From Streptosporangiaceae bacterium (GTDB lineage Bacteria > Actinomycetota > Actinomycetes > Streptosporangiales > Streptosporangiaceae), in NCBI GenBank assembly GCA_025934375.1, contig JAICYD010000077.1, positions 1-32,224 of the forward strand: a stretch of DNA of 32,224 bases, in the 5' to 3' direction. Shown one piece after another: positions 15,743 to 23,873 of this stretch. The translations under genes and the position numbers were made by a program. Under the pieces are notes generated by a model. It was given only the letters and a program-made list of their open reading frames with translations, did no database searches and was not told the DNA's origin. Within the stretch, counting starts at the first letter, position 1. Each line of letters opens with the position of its first letter.

Positions 15743-16836
15743 GCGAGGAAACCAGCGACCCGACCGCGGTCGCCGAGCCCGTCGTGACCGGGGAGCCGGC
15801 GCCGGTCGTGCAGTCGGTGGCGGCCGCGCGGGGGCCGCTCGCCCTGGAGGCCATCGGCCTGAACAAGGACTTCCGGCTGAGCCGGACCCAGACGCTGCAC
15901 GCGGTCCAGGACGTCTCGCTGAGCCTGTACAAGGGAGGCGTCGTCGCCCTGGTCGGGGAGAGCGGCTCCGGCAAGTCGACCGTGGCCCGGATGCTCGCCG
16001 GCCAGGAGCGGCCCACCTCCGGATCGGTCATCTTCAACGGGAAGCCGGTCGACCTCAAGAGCCGCAGCGCCTTCCGCGCCTACAAGAGCGAGGTGCAGTA
16101 CGTCTTCCAGGACCCGTTCAGCTCGCTGAACCCGGTGCACGACGTCGGCTACCACCTGTCCCGCCCGGTGCGGCTGCACCAGGGCCGCAGCGTGGAGGTG
16201 CAGCGGGAGGTCATGGCGCTGCTGGAGCAGGTCCGGCTGACCCCGGCCGCGCAGTTCAAGCCGAAGTACCCCCACGAGCTGTCCGGCGGCCAGCGCCAGC
16301 GGGTCAGCTTCGCGCGCGCGCTCGCCGCCCAGCCCAGCGTGCTGCTGGCCGACGAGCCGGTGTCCATGCTGGATGTCTCCATCCGGCTGGAGATGCTGAA
16401 CCTGCTCGATGACCTGCGCAAGCGCCTATCGCTGGCGCTGTTGTACATCACCCACGACATCGCCTCCGCGCGGTACTTCTCCGACGAGGTCCTGGTGATG
16501 TACGCCGGGCAAGTCGTCGAGCGCGGCCCGGCCGAGGACGTCACCCAGCAGCCCGCCCATCCCTACACCCAGCTGCTCATCGCGTCCGCGCCCGACCCCG
16601 ACAACCTCGGCTCGGTGCTGAGGTCCGGGAACGTCGCCGCCGGCGCCGCCCGCATCGGGCGCGCGACGAGCGGGCCGGCCCCGGTCGGCTGCCCGTTCGC
16701 CACCCGCTGCCCGTTCGTCGACGACAAGTGCCGCGCCGAGAACCCCGCGCTGCAACGGATTACCGCCGACCGGGCGGCCGCGTGCTGGCACCTGGACCGG
16801 GCCGCGCCGGCCCTCGCGACCGGCGCCATCGCCTAA
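15739..16836 (+). CDS. ABC transporter ATP-binding protein, DppF/OppF type
   Basis: The 365-residue second ATPase has Walker A GESGSGKST at about 73-81, signature LSGGQRQRVSF near 181, Walker B LLADEPVSMLD near 202 and switch His in ITHDIASA. It also has the C-terminal cysteine-rich segment CPFATRCPFVDDKC. A roughly 35-residue acidic/Pro/Ala-rich N-terminus precedes the ATPase fold. ATG 15739 overlaps the upstream stop, which fixes the start; the frame is open further upstream, but that would run into the previous gene. It forms a heterodimer with the DppD-like protein. Confidence 0.93.
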   Translation: MSEETSDPTAVAEPVVTGEPAPVVQSVAAARGPLALEAIGLNKDFRLSRTQTLHAVQDVSLSLYKGGVVALVGESGSGKSTVARMLAGQERPTSGSVIFNGKPVDLKSRSAFRAYKSEVQYVFQDPFSSLNPVHDVGYHLSRPVRLHQGRSVEVQREVMALLEQVRLTPAAQFKPKYPHELSGGQRQRVSFARALAAQPSVLLADEPVSMLDVSIRLEMLNLLDDLRKRLSLALLYITHDIASARYFSDEVLVMYAGQVVERGPAEDVTQQPAHPYTQLLIASAPDPDNLGSVLRSGNVAAGAARIGRATSGPAPVGCPFATRCPFVDDKCRAENPALQRITADRAAACWHLDRAAPALATGAIA

Positions 16837-16851
16837 CTGACCACCATCCCC

Positions 16852-16882
16852 GCAACACGCAACACCGCAACACCGCAACACA
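16852..16882. repeat. GCAACACC tandem repeat before the binding-protein gene
   Basis: Four near-identical 7-8-base units (GCAACAC or GCAACACC) run in tandem in the 70-bp gap between the second ATPase and the binding-protein gene. They could be slippage or part of a transcript-processing or stability element that sets binding-protein level. No factor is known to me for this sequence. Confidence 0.6.
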
Positions 16883-16906
16883 GTGAAACACCCGAGAGGA
16901 AAGTCA

Positions 16907-18637
16907 ATGTTGACGAAATGGCCCCTTCCTAGCAGACGGGCGCTAGCGGTCACCGCCGCCGCGCTCGCCGCCGCAGGCCTCGCGGCTTGCTCCTCCTCCA
17001 CCAGCTCCACGACCTCTGGGGCGACGGGTGGCAACGGGAGCAGCTCGTCGGCCTCCACCGGCGGCAACCAGCCGGCGCTGGTGATGGAGAGCTCGCCGGA
17101 GAACAGCATCACCCGCAACTTCAACCCGTTCACGGTCACCACTCCGGTCTACGGCATGGGCCCGGACGGACTCATCTACGAGCCGCTGATCCAGTTCAAC
17201 CTGGCCAAGCCGCCGGACGACTACCCGTGGCTGGCGACCGGCTTCACCTGGGGCGACGGCGGCAAGTCGATCACCTTCGCGATCCGCCAGAACGTGAAGT
17301 GGAACGACGGGCAGGCGTTCACCCCTGACGATGTCGTCTTCACCTACAACCTGCTCAAGGCCAATAAGGGCATCAACCTGACTGGCCTGCAGATATCCAA
17401 CGTGACCGCGTCCGGCAACAACGTGACGATCACGTTCCCGACCTCCCAGTACATGAACCTGGGGAATGTCGCCGGGGTGGCGATCTTGCCCAAGCACATC
17501 TGGTCCTCGGTGGGCGACCCGTCCACCTACGTGGACGCCAAGGCGGTCGGCACCGGCCCGTACGTGGTCGGCAACTTCAACTCCCAGGGCATCACGCTGA
17601 CGGCCAACCCGAGCTACTGGCAGCCGGTCCCCGTCAAGAAGGTCTTCTTCCCGGTCTACACCTCGAACACCGGCGCCACCAACGCCCTGTTCGCCGGGCA
17701 GATCGACTGGACCGGTAACTTCATCCCGGGCTTGAAGGAGAACTTCGTCAACAAGGACCCGGCGCACAATAGCTACTGGATGGCGCCCAACGCCACCAAC
17801 TCGCTGTTCCCGAACCTTAACCGGTGGCCTACCAACCAGCTGGCCGTCCGGCAGGCGATCAGCGCGGCCATCGACCGCACCGCGATCGGCGCCCAGGGCG
17901 AGGCGGGCCTGGAGGCCCCGGCGTCCAACGCGACCGGCCTGACCCTGCCGACGTTCGCGGCCTGGTCCGCCCCGGTGGCATCGATGTCCCTGAAGGCGAC
18001 CGCCGACCCGGCGAGCGCCCAGCAGATCCTCAGTAAGGCCGGCTACAAGAAGGACGGCGCCGGCTTCTACGCCCTGAACGGCAAGGAAGTCAAGCTGACC
18101 ATCGTCGACCCGGCCGCCTACACCGACTACGCCCAGGACGACCAGATCATCGCCCAGCAGCTCAAGTCGGTCGGCATCAACGCCACGTTCTCGGGCCTGA
18201 CGGTCGACGCCTGGAACGCGGCCGTCGCGTCCGGCAACTTCGACATGACCATGCACTGGGGCAACGGCGGCCTCACCCCGTACAGCCTGTACAGCAACTG
18301 GCTGGACAGCCGCCTCGCGACCGGCAACAACGCGACCGGTGACTACGAGCGCCTCAACGACCCCAAGGTCAACGCCATGCTCGACAAGATGAACGGCGAC
18401 CAGACCGTGGCGCAGCAGACCGCGGACCTGGCCCCGATCATGCAGTACGTCGCGGCGAACCTGCCGGTCATCCCGACGGTCAACTCGGCCGCCTGGTTCG
18501 AGTCCAGCAGCAAGCACTTCACCGGCTGGCCGACCGAGCAGAACCCCTACGAAAGCGGCCAGCCGTCGGGCAGCAACAACAACGCCGGCACCGGCACCGA
18601 CGAGGTCGTCATCTTGCGCCTCAAGCCGGTTAGCTGA
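16907..18637 (+). CDS. Family 5 extracellular solute-binding lipoprotein
   Basis: The 576-residue product is the substrate receptor of the importer. It begins with a lipoprotein signal: SRRALAVTAAALAAAGLAAC, with the lipidated Cys at 28. A Ser/Thr/Gly-rich linker follows, and then a family 5 fold with NPFTVT, YEPLIQF, GKSITFAIRQNVKWNDGQAFTPDDVVFTYN and VGTGPYVV. ATG 16907 is supported by GAGAGGAAA a few bases upstream; an in-frame ATG at 16883 would lengthen the signal peptide. The family binds peptides, nickel or oligosaccharides. Linkage to GH1 and LacI genes favours a beta-glucoside or oligosaccharide. It is last in the operon and is followed by a strong hairpin. Confidence 0.93.
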   Translation: MLTKWPLPSRRALAVTAAALAAAGLAACSSSTSSTTSGATGGNGSSSSASTGGNQPALVMESSPENSITRNFNPFTVTTPVYGMGPDGLIYEPLIQFNLAKPPDDYPWLATGFTWGDGGKSITFAIRQNVKWNDGQAFTPDDVVFTYNLLKANKGINLTGLQISNVTASGNNVTITFPTSQYMNLGNVAGVAILPKHIWSSVGDPSTYVDAKAVGTGPYVVGNFNSQGITLTANPSYWQPVPVKKVFFPVYTSNTGATNALFAGQIDWTGNFIPGLKENFVNKDPAHNSYWMAPNATNSLFPNLNRWPTNQLAVRQAISAAIDRTAIGAQGEAGLEAPASNATGLTLPTFAAWSAPVASMSLKATADPASAQQILSKAGYKKDGAGFYALNGKEVKLTIVDPAAYTDYAQDDQIIAQQLKSVGINATFSGLTVDAWNAAVASGNFDMTMHWGNGGLTPYSLYSNWLDSRLATGNNATGDYERLNDPKVNAMLDKMNGDQTVAQQTADLAPIMQYVAANLPVIPTVNSAAWFESSSKHFTGWPTEQNPYESGQPSGSNNNAGTGTDEVVILRLKPVS

Positions 18638-18667
18638 CCTACCACCCTCGATAGTCCCCTCTAAACA

Positions 18668-18706
18668 GCGCCGGCCGGGCCCACTCCCAATGGGCCCGGC
18701 CGGCGC
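18668..18706 (+). terminator. Strong hairpin terminator after the ABC operon
   Basis: A perfect 16-bp GC-rich stem (18668-18683 with 18691-18706) closes on a 7-base loop, about 30 bp after the binding-protein stop. It is the clearest terminator in the window and marks the operon end. Confidence 0.9.
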
Positions 18707-18876
18707 CGTGTATCGGACCTTAACAGCCCAGGCCAGGGTCTCATTCCGGCTTCGGGTTCGTATCGGGTTAACACCAGAAGAACTCACTTTCCCCCGCAAC
18801 GATCCCACGATCTCGCCTTTCGTCGCGGTTACGGGCGCGCAGGCGTCCACATCACCCAGCATCGCACCAGTCGTAG

Positions 18877-19758
18877 CTAATCGTCGAGGCCGGCGCCGGG
18901 CAGGGGAGCCGGGATCTCGGCGGAGTCGGTGATGCGCAGCTTGCGGCGGGCGCGCTGGTAGAAGGTGGTCTGGCCGAGCCTGACTACGCTGGCGCCCGCG
19001 GGCCGGGACCGCAAGTCGATGCCCTGCCCGGCTTCCAGGTAGCAGGAGACGCGCCCGTCGACCTCGATGGCCAGCCGGCCGCTGGTGGGCAGCAGCTCCA
19101 GCGTGACGGGATCGGCGACCGACAGCACCACCCCGCGGTTGTAGGCCGAGTGCGGCGCGGCCGGGGTGACCAGCAGCGCCTCGACCGACGGGCTCATGAT
19201 GGGGCCGCCCGCCGAGAAGCTGTAGGCGGTGGACCCGGCGGGCGTCGACACGATCACCGCGTCGGCCGCGTAGCTGACGAAGGGCTGCCCGGCGACCCGC
19301 ACCGCCACGACGGCGCTGCCCTCCCCGGGGACGCGGACCGCGGCCACGTCGTTGAACGCGGTGAGCGTCACCGAGCCAACCAGCGCGTCGATGGCCAGCC
19401 GCGGCTCGACGGTGAAGTCCTGGCGGTCGATGGCCGACAATGCCCGCGGCAGTTCGGGCACGTCGACCTCGGCCAGGAAGCCGAGCTTGCCCAGGTTGAC
19501 CCCGAGTACCGGAGCGCGCTGCCCGTCGGCCAGTCGCATCGCCCGCAGCATCGTCCCGTCCCCGCCCAGGCTGACCAGCAGGTCGCTGCGGCGGCCGAGC
19601 TCCCGGGCCGAGACCGCGGTCGCCGCGCAGTTCAGCCGCTTGATCTCATCGCCGACGCCGAGGACCTCGGCGCCCTTCCCGGCGGCCCAGCGCAGCACCG
19701 CCGCGACTGCCTCGGCCGAATCGCGCTGCGGGTGCAGGACAAGCCCGATCGTGTGCAC
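18877..19758 (-). CDS. nadK: NAD kinase
   Basis: The 293-residue enzyme phosphorylates NAD to NADP. It carries the diagnostic GGDGT at 65-69, followed by VLGVNLGKLGFLAE, the short NE/D motif (N136-D137 in FNDVAAV) and STPAGSTAYSFSAGGP at 171-186, all in the right order. Length fits bacterial NAD kinases. In many actinobacteria nadK sits with recN and a TlyA-type methyltransferase gene, but neither is next to it here; it is isolated between the ABC operon and a repeat tract. Start ATG 19758 gives the usual N-terminus (IGLVLHP). Confidence 0.93.
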   Translation of the reverse strand: MHTIGLVLHPQRDSAEAVAAVLRWAAGKGAEVLGVGDEIKRLNCAATAVSARELGRRSDLLVSLGGDGTMLRAMRLADGQRAPVLGVNLGKLGFLAEVDVPELPRALSAIDRQDFTVEPRLAIDALVGSVTLTAFNDVAAVRVPGEGSAVVAVRVAGQPFVSYAADAVIVSTPAGSTAYSFSAGGPIMSPSVEALLVTPAAPHSAYNRGVVLSVADPVTLELLPTSGRLAIEVDGRVSCYLEAGQGIDLRSRPAGASVVRLGQTTFYQRARRKLRITDSAEIPAPLPGAGLDD

Positions 19759-20254
19759 GGCGCCAGCCTATCCGCCAGCCCCGCGCGAGCCCGTCGCCAT
19801 GCCGCCTCGTGTCGCGCGCCCCGGAACCCGGCAGATCGGTGGTGCCCGCTATTGGTCTCGGGGTGCCCATAGCGGCGTTGCCGCAATCCGTGGCGCGAGG
19901 GCCATCGACCCGAAGCGATTGTGGGGCTAAAGGGCCATTGACCTGCTCTATCCGTGGCGGAGGGGCAGGTGACCGCAGAAGGTTCCGTGGCGCGGGGGCC
20001 AGCGACACGGCACTTACCGTGGCTGAAGGGCCAACGACACGGCTCCCGGCGGGCGTGAGGCGGGGTGGTGGCGCCATCGCCGCTGCCTTGCGGCAGATCA
20101 TCGCGGCGGGTGAGGCAGTCGCCTTGTAGTCCTGTCGGCACCAGCGAGGCGGCGGCCCATGGTGGCCTGGGCACATGCGACGCCACGGGGCCGAAGGCGG
20201 CCCGCGCTACCCCTTCTCGATCACGGTCTTCTCGATTTAGTCTCACGATGACTG
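19759..20254. other. Intergenic region with repeat tract between nadK and the CoA-transferase gene
   Basis: About 500 bp between two divergent genes with no convincing coding sequence. A minus-strand frame is open across much of it, but only because the 33-bp repeats are a multiple of three. Promoters for nadK and for the catabolic operon should be here; I could not pick a clear one. Confidence 0.5.
19887..20049. repeat. Degenerate 33-bp tandem repeat, about five units
   Basis: Units begin near 19887, 19920, 19951, 19984 and 20017, with lengths of 33, 31, 33, 33 and about 33 bases. The shared core is CCGTGGC, four variable bases, then GGGCCA, a variable base and CGAC. Units 1, 4 and 5 are closest to each other; unit 2 has lost two bases and unit 3 has diverged in the middle. 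There are no unique spacers, so it is not a CRISPR array. Confidence 0.7.
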
Positions 20255-22612
20255 GTGAGGAAGCCGACTGTGCGTGGGGGGAGGCCGACCATCGAGACTG
20301 GTAGCGGCCCGCTGGCTGGCCTGCGGGTGCTTGATTTCGGGCAGTACGTGGCGGGGCCGCTGACGGCGGTGCTGCTCGCCGACCAGGGCGCCGACGTCAT
20401 CCACGTCGACCCGCCGGGCGGGCCGCGCTGGGCCGGGGTGGCCGACGCGTTCTTCAACCGGGGCAAGCGCCGGGTCATCTTGGACCTGAAGCAGCCCGAA
20501 GACCTGGCGGCCGCGCGGCGCCTGGCCGCCGAGGCCGATGTCGTGATCGAGAACTTCCGGCCGGGCGTGCTGGAGCGGCTGGGGCTGGACCTGGACGCGG
20601 CCCGGCGGGCGAGCCCGGCCCTCATCACCTGCTCGCTGCCCGGCTTCGGGGCCGGCGACCCGCGAGCCGGGATGCGCGGCTACGAGGGCGTCATCGCCGC
20701 CGCGACCGCCAACTGCACGCCGCGCAACGGGGAGGAACCCCCCGGCTGGGACTGGGAGCGGCCGACCTACTCGGCGCTGCCGTTCGCCTCCAGCTTCGCC
20801 GGCTACCTGGCCGCCCTGTCCATCGTGATGGCGCTGATCGCGCGGCGCCGGACCGGGCGCGGCCAGCACGTCGAGGTCCCGCTGTTCGACGCGATGTTCA
20901 CCCTCGTCGGGCACAGCGGCACCTACGCCGGCGACCTCGGGCCGCACCCGTCGTCGCCCATCCACGGGCGCGGGGCGGGCGCGTTCCGCTGCCAAGACGG
21001 CAGGTACGTCCAGTTCGACACCTCCAGCCCCCGGCACCTGACCTGGTTCGCCCGGGCGGCCGGCCTGCTCGGGCGCTTCGACGCCGAACTGCTCGACCTC
21101 ACCGGCAACGCCCGGCCGGAGGTCAACGAGCGGCTGCACGCCCGGCTGCGGGAGGAGTTCGCGACCCGCACCGCGGCGGAGTGGGAGGAGATCGGCAACG
21201 CGGCCGGGGCGGCCATCGGGTTCATCCGGACGCCCGCCGAGTGGATCGCCACCAGCCACGCTCGCCGCAGTCACGCGGTCGCGCGGGTGAGCGATCCCGA
21301 GCTCGGGGACATCTGGTGCGCGGGGGTCCCGGTCGGGCTGAGCGATTTCCCCGAGCCGCGGGTGCGGCCGCGCCGGCCGCCCGGGGCGGACACCGCCGCC
21401 GTCCTCGCCGAACTGGCCGGGGCGACCCCTTCGGCCGGCTCGGCAGGCCCTGCGGGGCCGGACGGGGCAGGCCCGGGGTGCTCCGTCGGGGCGGAGCCGG
21501 ACCGGGGCCAGCCGCTGCGCGGGATCCGCGTGCTGGACCTGGGCCTGGCGCTGGCCGGGCCGACCTGCGGGCGGATCCTCGCCGAGTTCGGCGCGGACGT
21601 GGTGAAGGTCGCCAGCCCCGGTCACGGCGTCGCCGGGTACCTCAACCGGGGCAAGGAATCGTTGCTGCTGGACCTGCGGGGGGCCGGCGGCCAGGAAGTG
21701 TACTGGCGGCTTGTGGACCACGCCGACGTCGTGCTGGAGAACTTCTCGCCGGGCACCGCGGACCGGCTGGGGATCGGCTACCAGGAGGTGCGCGCGCGGC
21801 GGCCGGAAGCCGTCTACACCACGATCAGCTGCTACGGCCTCGGCGGGCCGTGGGAGGGATGGCGAGGCTGGGAACGCCAGGGCCAGGCGGTCACCGGGAT
21901 CATGGAGCGCACCGAGTTGCCCTCCGTCCTCGGCCCGTACAACATCGTCGACATCGGGACCGGCATCCTCGGCGCGTTCGCGACGGCGCTCGCGCTGTAC
22001 CACCGGCAGTCAACCGGCCGCGGCCAGCGGGCCAGCGCCTCGCTGGCGCAGACCGCCACCTACCACCAGGCGGCGTTCATGTTCGACTTCCCCGGCTACC
22101 GTCCCGGTGAGGCGCGGGGCTATCACGCGCTCGGCGCGGGCCGGCTGCAGCGTTACTACCGGGCCGCCGACCGGTGGTTCTTCCTCGCCGCCGCACCTGC
22201 GGACATCCCCGCCCTGGCGGCGGTGACCGGGCTGGGCGAGGACGCCGTCGCCGACGAGGAGGCCCTGGAGGCCGCGTTCGCGGCGGCCAGCGCCGAGGAC
22301 CTGGTGGCCCGGCTGACCAGCGCGGGCATCGCGGCGCACCTGGTGACAGGGCTCGCCGAGCTGATGACCGACCCGGTGGCCCGCGCCCGCGAGCTGAGCG
22401 TGACCCAGGAGGTGCCAGGGGCGGGGGCCTGCACGATGCCGGGGGTCTCGCCGCGGCTGTCCGATACCCCGGCGCGGCCCGGTCACCCGCCGCACCGCCC
22501 CGGGCAGGACGCCCGGGAGATCCTGGCCTCGGTGGGCCTTGAGGGCCGGCTGGACGCGCTGGAGCGCGCCTGGGTGATCAGGGCCACCGACCTGCCGGCG
22601 GCATGGCCGTAA
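20255..22612 (+). CDS. Two-domain family III (CaiB/BaiF) CoA-transferase
   Basis: The 785-residue protein is a head-to-tail fusion of two family III CoA-transferase domains (about 20-388 and 419-770) joined by an Ala/Gly/Pro linker. Each half repeats the same landmarks: LRVLDFGQYVAGP and IRVLDLGLALAGP, NRGK followed by LDL, VIENFRPG and VLENFSPG, and TGRGQ. The first half has the catalytic Asp (D212 in PLFDAM). The matching position in the second half is Gln599 (SLAQTA), so only one half is expected to be active. Such enzymes move CoA between organic acids through an aspartyl-CoA intermediate. It is first in a plus-strand catabolic run, 32 bp before the MetE-like gene. The GTG start is uncertain; a GTG at 20270 is possible. 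Confidence 0.88.
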   Translation: MRKPTVRGGRPTIETGSGPLAGLRVLDFGQYVAGPLTAVLLADQGADVIHVDPPGGPRWAGVADAFFNRGKRRVILDLKQPEDLAAARRLAAEADVVIENFRPGVLERLGLDLDAARRASPALITCSLPGFGAGDPRAGMRGYEGVIAAATANCTPRNGEEPPGWDWERPTYSALPFASSFAGYLAALSIVMALIARRRTGRGQHVEVPLFDAMFTLVGHSGTYAGDLGPHPSSPIHGRGAGAFRCQDGRYVQFDTSSPRHLTWFARAAGLLGRFDAELLDLTGNARPEVNERLHARLREEFATRTAAEWEEIGNAAGAAIGFIRTPAEWIATSHARRSHAVARVSDPELGDIWCAGVPVGLSDFPEPRVRPRRPPGADTAAVLAELAGATPSAGSAGPAGPDGAGPGCSVGAEPDRGQPLRGIRVLDLGLALAGPTCGRILAEFGADVVKVASPGHGVAGYLNRGKESLLLDLRGAGGQEVYWRLVDHADVVLENFSPGTADRLGIGYQEVRARRPEAVYTTISCYGLGGPWEGWRGWERQGQAVTGIMERTELPSVLGPYNIVDIGTGILGAFATALALYHRQSTGRGQRASASLAQTATYHQAAFMFDFPGYRPGEARGYHALGAGRLQRYYRAADRWFFLAAAPADIPALAAVTGLGEDAVADEEALEAAFAAASAEDLVARLTSAGIAAHLVTGLAELMTDPVARARELSVTQEVPGAGACTMPGVSPRLSDTPARPGHPPHRPGQDAREILASVGLEGRLDALERAWVIRATDLPAAWP

Positions 22613-22644
22613 CCAGGTGGCCGTAACAAGGAGGAACAACTACC

Positions 22645-23805
22645 GTGCATCGCAGCCAGACAAGGTTCCTGGCCACCCACACGGGGAGCCTGATCCGCCC
22701 GCAGGCGCTCGTCAAGGAGCCGTCGGCCGACGCTGAGGCCAGCACCCGCGCCGCGTACGAGCGGTCGCTGACGGCGGCGGTCGCCGGCGTGGTCACCCGG
22801 CAGGCCGAGGCCGGCCTGGACGTGGTGAACGACGGTGAGTTCGGCAAGTCAAGCTGGTCGGCGTACGCGCTGGGCCGCCTGAGCGGCTTCGAGATCCGCA
22901 AGGACCAGCTCAAGCCGCTGGACTGGCTCGGTCGAGACCGGGAACGGTTCCGGGGCTTCTTCACCGACAACCCGGAATTGCCGGCCGCGCTGACCGGCGC
23001 GCCCGCGCAGGTGTGCGCCGGGCCGATCAAGTACACCGGCCTGGAGCTGGTTCAGCGGGACCTGGCCAACCTGAAGGCGGCCATCGCCGGCCACCCGGAC
23101 CGGGAGGCCTTCTTCACCAGCGTGGCCCCGGCCAGCACCGCGTACTCGGGCGTCAACGAGTACTACGGCAGCGATGAGGAGTACGTCTACGCCATCGCCG
23201 ACGCGATGCGCCAGGAGTACCTGGCCATCCACGAGGCCGGGCTCATCCTCCAGGTCGACGACGCCGTGCTGGCCAACATGTACGACTACATCGTCTCCAC
23301 CGAGGGCGAGGCTGCCTACCAGCGCTGGGCGCGGGTGCGGGTCGAGGCGCTCAACCACGCGCTGGCCGGGATCCCGCAGGACCGGATCCGCTACCACGTC
23401 TGCTTCGGCAGCTGGCATGTCCCGCACGTCGCCGACGCGCCGCTGGAGGCGCTCGTCGACCTCATCGTGGACGTGAACGCCGGCGCGTACTCCATCGAGG
23501 CCGCCAACCCGCGGCACGAGTGGGAGTGGGAGGTGTGGGAGCAGCGCACGCTGCCGGACGGCAAGATCCTCATCCCCGGCGTCATCAGCCACCACATGAC
23601 CACGGTGGAGCACCCGCGACTGGTGGCCCAGCGGCTGGAGCGGTACGCGCGCATCGTCGGGCGCGAGAACGTCATCGGCGGCGCTGATTGCGGCTTCGCC
23701 CAGAGCGCCGGGATCCAGCGCGCGCATCCCGAGGTCGTCTGGGCGAAATTTAGCGCGCTGGTTGCGGGGGCCCGGCTGGCGTCGCAGCATGTCTGGGACT
23801 CATGA
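22645..23805 (+). CDS. MetE-like (cobalamin-independent methionine synthase C-terminal type) protein 1
   Basis: The 386-residue TIM-barrel protein resembles the catalytic half of MetE. It keeps a zinc set: H251 and C253 in RYHVCFG, E285 in YSIEAANP and C349 in GADCGF. True MetE is about twice this length, with an N-terminal duplicate, so this is one of the stand-alone relatives that include methyltransferases and epoxyalkane:CoM transferase. The zinc site should activate a thiol, but the substrate is unknown. GTG 22645 follows a strong AAGGAGGA. It is paralogous to the gene at 25596-26804, and both sit in one run with ring-cleavage and CoA-transfer functions, suggesting a catabolic rather than methionine-forming role. 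Confidence 0.85.
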   Translation: MHRSQTRFLATHTGSLIRPQALVKEPSADAEASTRAAYERSLTAAVAGVVTRQAEAGLDVVNDGEFGKSSWSAYALGRLSGFEIRKDQLKPLDWLGRDRERFRGFFTDNPELPAALTGAPAQVCAGPIKYTGLELVQRDLANLKAAIAGHPDREAFFTSVAPASTAYSGVNEYYGSDEEYVYAIADAMRQEYLAIHEAGLILQVDDAVLANMYDYIVSTEGEAAYQRWARVRVEALNHALAGIPQDRIRYHVCFGSWHVPHVADAPLEALVDLIVDVNAGAYSIEAANPRHEWEWEVWEQRTLPDGKILIPGVISHHMTTVEHPRLVAQRLERYARIVGRENVIGGADCGFAQSAGIQRAHPEVVWAKFSALVAGARLASQHVWDS

Positions 23806-23827
23806 TGAGTTCATAGGACCTGTCTGA

Positions 23828-23838
23828 TTGTCGGACAA
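23828..23838. promoter_or_regulatory. GntR/FadR-type operator candidate
   Basis: TTGTCGGACAA is a palindrome that fits the TNGTNNNACNA pattern of FCD-type GntR regulators, which often control catabolic operons. It lies 36 bp before the dioxygenase start in the 68-bp gap after the first MetE-like gene. No GntR gene is in the window, and such a short pattern can occur by chance. Confidence 0.35.
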
Positions 23839-23873
23839 GATCCGGGGCTAGGTAACACGGAAGGAACATCACC

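Noticed and set aside
16943..18862. Minus-strand frame of 639 codons over the binding-protein gene
   Set aside because: Antisense shadow of the lipoprotein gene, low-complexity composition and it crosses the strong terminator hairpin.
19887..20049. CRISPR array
   Set aside because: The 33-bp units follow each other directly, vary in sequence and have no unique spacers or cas genes.
19632..20246. Minus-strand protein with 11-residue repeats over the 33-bp units
   Set aside because: The frame is open only because the repeat length is a multiple of three; it runs into nadK in another frame and lacks a start signal.
20243..22003. Minus-strand frame of 586 codons over the CoA-transferase gene
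   Set aside because: Antisense to a protein with both domains intact; composition is the usual Arg/Pro/Gly shadow.
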